Positions 15,539 through 22,024 of a DNA stretch of 22,024 bases are shown in pieces (position 1 is the stretch's first letter; every line of letters begins with the position of its first letter). The stretch comes from CAIWHR01 sp040007035 (GTDB taxonomy: Bacteria; Pseudomonadota; Gammaproteobacteria; Burkholderiales; Casimicrobiaceae), in the NCBI GenBank assembly GCA_040007035.1, contig JBDTVU010000050.1:1-22024 (forward strand), written 5' to 3'. The position numbers and the translations under genes are program-made. Under the pieces are notes generated by a model. The model had not been told where the DNA came from. It saw only the letters and a program-made list of their open reading frames with translations, and ran no database searches.

Positions 15539-15548
15539 GTCTGTATCA
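15510..15548. promoter_or_regulatory. Inverted repeat, candidate PaaX operator
   Basis: Two perfect 8-base arms, TGATACAG (15510-15517) and CTGTATCA (15541-15548), face each other across 23 bases. One arm covers the -10 of the paaA promoter and the other abuts the -35. Just inside the arms, TTAC/GTAA (15519-15522 and 15534-15537) nearly continues the symmetry, offset by one base. A repressor bound here would block RNA polymerase. The adjacent paaX gene makes PaaX the obvious ligand; the sequence is not the E. coli PaaX box as I know it, so this is inference. Confidence 0.5.
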
Positions 15549-15609
15549 CGTCGTTGGCGGGCCCGCCGGCTCGGCCGGCGCCGCAGTCGCCGAAGTACCC
15601 ACGATGGTC

Positions 15610-15613
15610 GGAG
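15610..15613 (+). promoter_or_regulatory. Ribosome binding site deciding the paaX start
   Basis: GGAG lies eight bases before ATG 15622. The earlier in-frame ATG at 15604 has no such site, so the shorter start is preferred. Confidence 0.5.
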
Positions 15614-15621
15614 TGTCCACG

Positions 15622-16587
15622 ATGCCTGCCGCCGCCCCGCCGCCCGATCCTCATGTCCGCCGCTGGATCCGGCGACAACTGGACGCCGCGCCGCCGCGCG
15701 CGCCGTCGCTGATCGTCACCGTCTGGGGCGACGCGATCGTGCCGCACGGCGGCGCGGTGATGCTGCCGGGCCTGATCCAGTTGCTGGCGGCGCTGGGAAT
15801 CAACGAGCGGCTGGTCCGGACCAGCGTATTCCGGCTCGCGCGCGAAGGTTGGCTCGTCGCCACGCCGGTCGGCCGGCGGAGCCTGTACCGGCTCACCCGC
15901 GAAGGCGAGCGCCGCTTCGAGCAGGCGCACCGGCGGATCTACGCGCCCCCGCGCGAGCGCTGGGACGACACGTGGGAGCTGGTCGTCGCCGCCGGCCTCG
16001 GCGCACGCCAGCGACGCGCGCTGGAGGACGAGCTGCGGTGGGAAGGATTCGGCACGCTGGCCGCGGGGACGTACGCGCGACCGTCGCGCGACGAGGCGAC
16101 CGTCGCCCGGATCGGCACCGCGCTGGGCATCGCCGACCGGCTCGTCGCGGCGCGCGCCCGCGACGACGAAGCGCTCGGCATCGGCTCGCTCGCGGCGGCG
16201 GTTCCGCGCGCCTGGGACCTGGCCGCCGTTGGCGCCGACTATCGCCGCTTCCTGCAGCGCTTCGGCGCCGTGATCGAGCGGTTCCGCGAACGCGCGGAGA
16301 CGGCGCACGATCCCGAGCAGTGCTTCGTCGTCCGTACGCTGCTGATCCACGATTACCGCCGCGTGCTGCTGCGCGACCCGCAATTGCCGGCGGCGCTGCT
16401 CCCGCTCGACTGGCCGGGTGCGGCGGCGTACGCGCTGTGCCGGGACTTCTACCGGCTGACGCACCGGTCCGCCGACCGGCACCTCGTCGCCATGCTGGAA
16501 GACGCCACCGGAGAGCTGCCGCCGGCAACCGCCGCGTTCCTGCGGCGATTCGGCGGGCTGGAGAGCCGGGCGCCGGCCGCCCGCTGA
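15622..16587 (+). CDS. paaX: Phenylacetyl-CoA-responsive transcriptional repressor PaaX
   Basis: Repressor of the paa genes that is released by phenylacetyl-CoA. It has 321 aa from ATG 15622 (327 from ATG 15604), against about 316 for E. coli PaaX. The N-terminal winged helix carries SLIVTVWGDAIVPHGGAVML, then NERLVRTSVFRLAREGWLVA (61-80) as the recognition region and RRSLYRLTREGERRF as the wing. The middle and C-terminal parts have the PaaX-type ERWDDTWELVV and a C-terminal LDWPGAAAYALCRDFYRL segment. It is divergent from paaA and shares the control region at 15431-15621, so it probably also controls itself. No TetR-type PaaR regulator is present in the window. Confidence 0.95.
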   Translation: MPAAAPPPDPHVRRWIRRQLDAAPPRAPSLIVTVWGDAIVPHGGAVMLPGLIQLLAALGINERLVRTSVFRLAREGWLVATPVGRRSLYRLTREGERRFEQAHRRIYAPPRERWDDTWELVVAAGLGARQRRALEDELRWEGFGTLAAGTYARPSRDEATVARIGTALGIADRLVAARARDDEALGIGSLAAAVPRAWDLAAVGADYRRFLQRFGAVIERFRERAETAHDPEQCFVVRTLLIHDYRRVLLRDPQLPAALLPLDWPGAAAYALCRDFYRLTHRSADRHLVAMLEDATGELPPATAAFLRRFGGLESRAPAAR

Positions 16588-16653
16588 CGACGAGGACGAC
16601 GAACCCGCCGCGGCTCAGACCTGCAGCGGCTCCTCGTCGTCGTCCTCGTCGTC
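16587..16653. repeat. Inverted repeat at the convergent ends of paaX and the acidic-protein gene
   Basis: A 16-base arm at 16587-16602 (ACGACGAGGACGACGA) has its exact reverse complement at 16637-16652, separated by 34 bases. The left arm starts at the last base of the paaX stop codon and the right arm lies in the Asp/Glu-codon tract of the opposing gene. It could fold as a bidirectional hairpin that ends both transcripts, but no U-tract is present and the simple GAC/GTC triplet content makes chance pairing likely. Confidence 0.4.
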
Positions 16654-16845
16654 GTCCTCGATCCCTTCGTCGTCGTCGGGATCGCCGATCGGGCGCTCCG
16701 TTTCCTCGTCGTCGTCGTTGTCGATGCCGGGGTCGGGCCGCCGATGGGCGGCCTGCGGCACGGACCCCGCCACCACAGCCGCGACGATCAGCGCACGCAG
16801 CCGCGCGACATCGACGTCGGATTCGACATGCAGTGCAGCGGGCAT
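16615..16845 (-). CDS. Small, highly acidic hypothetical protein
   Basis: I do not recognise a family. The predicted protein has 76 aa: a short N-terminal part with a modestly hydrophobic stretch (LRALIVAAVVAGSVPQA, about 17-33), then a strongly acidic C-terminal half made of Asp/Glu runs broken by Pro, Gly and Ile, ending PLQV. The ATG at 16845 lies two bases after the kbp stop, so it is probably co-translated with kbp. The Asp tract is encoded by GAC/GAT and Glu by GAG/GAA, giving a GTC-rich simple-sequence look on the plus strand. It could be a real small protein, perhaps cation-binding, or a chance open frame over a triplet repeat; coupling to kbp is the main argument that it is real. Confidence 0.5.
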   Translation of the reverse strand: MPAALHVESDVDVARLRALIVAAVVAGSVPQAAHRRPDPGIDNDDDEETERPIGDPDDDEGIEDDDEDDDEEPLQV

Positions 16846-16847
16846 CG

Positions 16848-17351
16848 TCAGAGCGGCGGAATCCGCAGCACCTGCCCCGGATAGATCTTGTCCGGGTGCG
16901 TCAGCATCGGCTTGTTGGCCTCGAAGATCTTCATGTACTTGTTCGGATCGCCATAGTTCGCCTTGGAGATCTTCGACAGGTTGTCGCCGGAGACGACGGT
17001 GTAGTAGACGGCCTCGGGCGCGCTCTGGTCGACGCTCATCATGTCCTTGACCTGTGCGACGCCCGCAACGTTGCCGCAGCAGAGCACGATCTTCTCGCGC
17101 GTCGCCTGGTCGGGCGCGACGCCGAACACCGACGCCGTCGCGCTCGCGCCGTCGAACGTCACCGTGAGCCCCGTCGCGGCCAGATTCTGTGCGGTGATGT
17201 ACTCGAGGATCGCGTCGCCGGCCGCGGCATTGGCAGCGGCAGCCTTTTCCTCGTTCGCGGGCTCGGCAGCGGCGGCGGTCATCGCCGTTTGCGCCTGCCC
17301 CTTGCCGAACAGCTTCTCTCCTGCGCTCTTGACGAAATCGATCAGGCCCAT
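16848..17351 (-). CDS. kbp: Kbp/YgaU-like BON and LysM domain protein
   Basis: Small cytosolic protein of the E. coli Kbp (YgaU) type, which binds potassium. It has 167 aa against about 149 in E. coli. The N-terminus MGLIDFVKSAGEKLFGKGQ is the family hallmark. An Ala-rich stretch (about 23-45) precedes the BON domain (about 45-105, with GLTVTFDGASATASVFGVA), and the LysM domain (about 116-165) reads YYTVVSGDNLSKISKANYGD to YPGQVLRIPPL. There is no signal peptide, matching Kbp. The ATG at 17351 has GAGGGAG upstream. It is divergent from menA and followed after two bases by the acidic protein gene. A possible -10 (TATGAT, 17431-17426 on the minus strand) lies upstream without a clear -35. Confidence 0.9.
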   Translation of the reverse strand: MGLIDFVKSAGEKLFGKGQAQTAMTAAAAEPANEEKAAAANAAAGDAILEYITAQNLAATGLTVTFDGASATASVFGVAPDQATREKIVLCCGNVAGVAQVKDMMSVDQSAPEAVYYTVVSGDNLSKISKANYGDPNKYMKIFEANKPMLTHPDKIYPGQVLRIPPL

Positions 17352-17435
17352 TGTGCTCCCTCTGTTTTCGATTGGACGGCAGATGCGGCCGCCTGCCACA
17401 GGCGCAGGTCCGGCTCACCACGAAAATCATACACC

Positions 17436-17465
17436 CGGACATCCCGCCGGAGGCTCTTCTATAAT
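17436..17465 (+). promoter_or_regulatory. Putative promoter of menA
   Basis: A perfect TATAAT lies at 17460-17465, with CGGACA (four of six to TTGACA) at 17436-17441 after an 18-base spacer. Transcription would start near 17472, about 20 bases before the menA ATG. The region 17352-17493 is the divergent control region for menA and kbp; I see no operator in it. Confidence 0.5.
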
Positions 17466-17493
17466 CGCGGCGCAGAAACGCCCCGAGCCGACG

Positions 17494-18426
17494 ATGACCG
17501 CAGCTTCTCCGCCCTCTGCCCCGCCGACGATCCGCCCCGGCTCGTGGCCGGCGTGGCGCGTCGCGCTGCGGCCGAAGACGCTGTGGATCGCGACGATTCC
17601 GGTGATCGTCGCCACCTGCCTGTCGTGGTCGCTGGCCGCAGCGTTCGACGCGACGATCGCGGCCATCGCGCTCGCCGCCGCGGTGCTGATGCAGGTCGTC
17701 ACCAACCTGCAGAACGACGTCGGCTACACCGAGCGCGGCGGCGAAACCGGCACCCGCGTCGGCTTGCCGCGCGCGACGGCGAGCGGCTGGCTGTCGACCG
17801 GTTCCGTCAAGCGGGCGATCGTCGCAGCGATCGTCGCCGCGCAGATCGTAGCGCTGCCGCTGATGATCCGTGGCGGCTGGCCGATCGTGCTGACCAGCGT
17901 GTCGTCGACGGTGGCGGCGTGGGCGTACATGGGCGGCCCGCGGCCGATCGCCTACACGCCGTTCGGCGAGCTCACCGTGTTCGTGTTCTTCGGGCTCGTC
18001 GCCGTCTGCGGCGCGTACTACGTGCAGGCGGGAACGATCGGGCCGGCAGCGTGGATTGCCGGCGCGGCGATCGGAATGCTGGCGGCCGCCGTGCTGCTCG
18101 TCAACAACTTCCGCGACTGCGACCACGACGCGACGACGGGCCGGCGGACGCTGCCGGTCACGCTCGGCGCGAGCGGCGCTGTCGTGCTCTACACGCTGCT
18201 GGTGCTGGCGCCGTTCGCACTCGCAATCGTGCTGGCGTGGGTCGAGCGAAGCGCGTGGTTCGCGCTGCCGCTCTCCGCGCTGCCGGTCGGCATGCAACTC
18301 GCCCGCGACCTCTGGCGCGTGCCGGCCGGGCCGGCGCTGACCGGCCTGATGTTCCGCACCGTCCTGCTCGAAGTCGCGTTCGGCGGGTTGCTGTCCGCCG
18401 CCGCCCTGCTCCACCGCGCCGTGTGA
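17494..18426 (+). CDS. menA: 1,4-dihydroxy-2-naphthoate polyprenyltransferase-like UbiA family protein
   Basis: Integral membrane prenyltransferase, 310 aa, that in menaquinone synthesis joins a polyprenyl chain to 1,4-dihydroxy-2-naphthoate. The first Asp-rich region is NLQNDVGYTERGGETGTR (about 71-88) and the second is NNFRDCDHDATTGRRTL (about 204-220), both placed as in MenA. AYMGGPRPIAYTPFGE and several hydrophobic helices also fit. The frame is open far upstream, but ATG 17494 gives the usual N-terminus (WRVALRPKTLWIATIPV) and lies just after a TATAAT box. No other men gene is in the window, so the prenyl acceptor is inferred from family only. It is convergent with the acyl-CoA dehydrogenase gene. 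Confidence 0.88.
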   Translation: MTAASPPSAPPTIRPGSWPAWRVALRPKTLWIATIPVIVATCLSWSLAAAFDATIAAIALAAAVLMQVVTNLQNDVGYTERGGETGTRVGLPRATASGWLSTGSVKRAIVAAIVAAQIVALPLMIRGGWPIVLTSVSSTVAAWAYMGGPRPIAYTPFGELTVFVFFGLVAVCGAYYVQAGTIGPAAWIAGAAIGMLAAAVLLVNNFRDCDHDATTGRRTLPVTLGASGAVVLYTLLVLAPFALAIVLAWVERSAWFALPLSALPVGMQLARDLWRVPAGPALTGLMFRTVLLEVAFGGLLSAAALLHRAV

Positions 18427-18449
18427 CACCCCGCGCGTCGTCCGGCGAG

Positions 18450-18471
18450 CGCGCCATCCGCCGGATGCGCG
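18450..18471. terminator. Possible hairpin between convergent menA and acyl-CoA dehydrogenase genes
   Basis: The 54-base gap holds a stem of CATCC/GGATG around a GCC loop, extended by four G-C pairs past a single-base bulge. It is well placed to end both transcripts. There is no T-run on either side, so intrinsic termination is uncertain. Confidence 0.35.
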
Positions 18472-18480
18472 GGCCGCCAC

Positions 18481-19622
<1,142 letters not shown>

Positions 19623-19626
<4 letters not shown>

Positions 19627-20843
19627 GCCGCGCGCTCCGTCTGGTAGAGCGTCACCACGCACGCGCCGCCGAGGCCGAGGTTGTGTTGCAGCGCGAGCCT
19701 CGCACCGGCCACCTGCCGCGCGTCGGCCGTGCCGCGGAGCTGATGCGTCAGCTCGTAGCACTGCGCGAGCCCGGTCGCGCCGAGCGGATGGCCCTTCGAC
19801 AAGAGGCCGCCCGACGGATTGGTGACGACCTTGCCGCCGTACGTGTTGTCGCCGTCGCGGATGAATTTCTCGGCGCCGCCTTCCGGGCACAGCCCCAGCG
19901 CCTCGTACGTGATGAGCTCGTTCTGAGCGAAGCAGTCGTGCAGCTCGACGACGTCGAGATCCCCTGGGCCGATGCCGGCGGCGTCGTACACCTGCCGCGC
20001 CGCCGCCTTCGCCATGTCGTAGCCGACGAGCTGCATCATGTCGTGCGCGCCGAACGTGCTGGGCATGTCGGTCGTCATCGCCTGCGCGGCGATCCGCACC
20101 GGCGTCGACAGGCCGTGGCGCCGGGCGAAGTCCTCCGACACCAGTATCGCCGCCGCCGCGCCGCACGTCGGCGGGCAGGCCATCAGCCGCGTCATCACGC
20201 CGTCCATCAGCATAGGCGACGCCATCACGTCGTCGACGGTAACCTCCTTGCGGAACAGCGCCAGCGGGTTGTTTACCGCATGGCGGCTCGCCTTGGCGCG
20301 GATCGCGGCGAACGTCGTGAGCTTCGTCCCGTACTTCTTCATGTGCGACAGTCCGGCACCGCCGAAGTAGCGCAGCGCCAGCGGCAGCTCGGGATGACCG
20401 ACCAGCGCGTCGGTCTCGGCGTTGAACGTGTCGAACGGCGTCGGCCGGTCCGGAAACTGCGCGGCGATCGCACCGGGCGTCATCTGCTCGAAGCCCAGCG
20501 CCAGCACGCAGTCGGCGGCGCCGCTGCCGACGGCCTGCCGGGCGAGGAAGAGCGCCGTCGAGCCGGTTGAGCAGTTATTGTTGACGTTGACGACCGGGAT
20601 GCCGGTCATGCCGACCTCGTACAGCGTCTTCTGACCGGCGGTCGAGTCGCCGTAGACGTAGCCGACGTACGCCTGCTCGACGTCGGCATACGCGATGCCG
20701 GCGTCGGCGAGCGCGGCGCGCGCGGCGGCGGCGCCCATCGCGTCGTACGTCGGCGAGGCGCCGGGCTTGGAAAACGGGATCATGCCGACCCCGGCGACGT
20801 ACACGTTGCGGCCGATGTGGACGTTGCGTCTCGTGGCGCTCAC
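19623..20843 (-). CDS. SCP-x-type thiolase (lipid-transfer-protein-like acetyl-CoA acetyltransferase)
   Basis: Thiolase-superfamily enzyme of the sterol-carrier-protein-x branch, 406 aa. The active-site Cys is Cys91 in VNVNNNCSTGSTAL, preceded by the branch-typical YVGYVYGDSTAGQKTLYEVG. Other active-site segments are ELHDCFAQNEL, SKGHPLGATGLAQ (His352) and LGLGGACVVTLY (Cys395). The enzyme should cleave or form 3-oxoacyl-CoA, often of branched or bulky chains. The start is GTG at 20843, supported by GAGGA at 20851-20855 with a seven-base spacer. It is not PaaJ, which belongs to the classical thiolase branch. It is coupled to the acyl-CoA dehydrogenase and divergent from mmsA across a 120-base gap. 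Confidence 0.9.
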
Positions 20844-20850
20844 AGCGAAT

Positions 20851-20855
20851 TCCTC
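20851..20855 (-). promoter_or_regulatory. Ribosome binding site deciding the thiolase GTG start
   Basis: GAGGA on the minus strand, seven bases before GTG 20843. The first in-frame ATG is about 20 residues further in and would remove the conserved NVYVAGVGM beginning. Confidence 0.65.
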
Positions 20856-20963
20856 GAAAGGGAGAGGGACAACCGTTGATTCTACTTCGCGCGCCGAACG
20901 CGCTACACTTCTTTTTTCTTCCCGTCGCGCGGCTCGCCTGCCGCGCCGTTTGAGGAGCACGCC

Positions 20964-22024
<1,061 letters not shown>

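Noticed and set aside
16633..16720. GTC-rich tract as a CRISPR or satellite array
   Set aside because: It is an irregular triplet run explained by Asp/Glu codons of the small acidic gene, with no spacer-repeat structure.

Overview
The window is a gene-dense, high-GC stretch of bacterial chromosome, most likely from a proteobacterium and probably a betaproteobacterium of Burkholderiales/Rhodocyclales type. That placement rests on the make-up of the phenylacetate cluster, a long IorB with an extra C-terminal domain, and a Kbp-like BON-LysM protein. No marker gene was available to confirm it. There are no rRNA or tRNA genes, insertion sequences, phage genes or CRISPR arrays that I can see. No stretch over 300 bases lacks a gene.

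Region 1 (1-15430, all minus strand) reads as one long directon for aerobic, CoA-dependent breakdown of phenylacetate and related aryl acids. In transcription order it holds paaA-paaB-paaC-paaD-paaE (ring-1,2-epoxidase and its reductase), paaN (aldehyde dehydrogenase), paaG (epoxide isomerase), paaH (hydroxyacyl-CoA dehydrogenase), paaI (thioesterase), paaK (phenylacetate-CoA ligase), iorA-iorB (indolepyruvate/arylpyruvate:ferredoxin oxidoreductase), an Ldh_2-family 2-hydroxyacid dehydrogenase, a 4-hydroxybenzoyl-CoA-type thioesterase, and a TRAP transporter small permease cut by the left edge. Most neighbours overlap or lie within a few bases. Phenylacetyl-CoA could therefore be made from phenylacetate (PaaK) or from phenylpyruvate (IorAB), and the Ldh_2 enzyme could feed aryl-lactates into the second route.

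Region 2 (15431-15621) is the divergent control region. It has a good sigma-70-like promoter pointing into paaA, bracketed by two arms of an inverted repeat with TGATACAG half-sites. The repressor gene paaX follows on the plus strand.

Region 3 (16615-18426) is unrelated housekeeping or accessory content: a small, very acidic hypothetical protein coupled to a Kbp-like BON-LysM protein (minus), and divergently a MenA-type prenyltransferase (plus).

Region 4 (18481-22024) looks like an acyl-CoA module: an acyl-CoA dehydrogenase and an SCP-x-type thiolase, translationally coupled on the minus strand, divergent from mmsA (CoA-acylating methylmalonate-semialdehyde dehydrogenase), which runs off the right edge.

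The individual gene families are well known. The points worth following are the joining of an oxygen-sensitive arylpyruvate oxidoreductase to the oxygen-dependent paa operon, the absence from the cluster of a ring-opening hydrolase, PaaF and PaaJ, the putative PaaX operator, and the acidic mini-protein beside kbp. I found no clearly new biological system.
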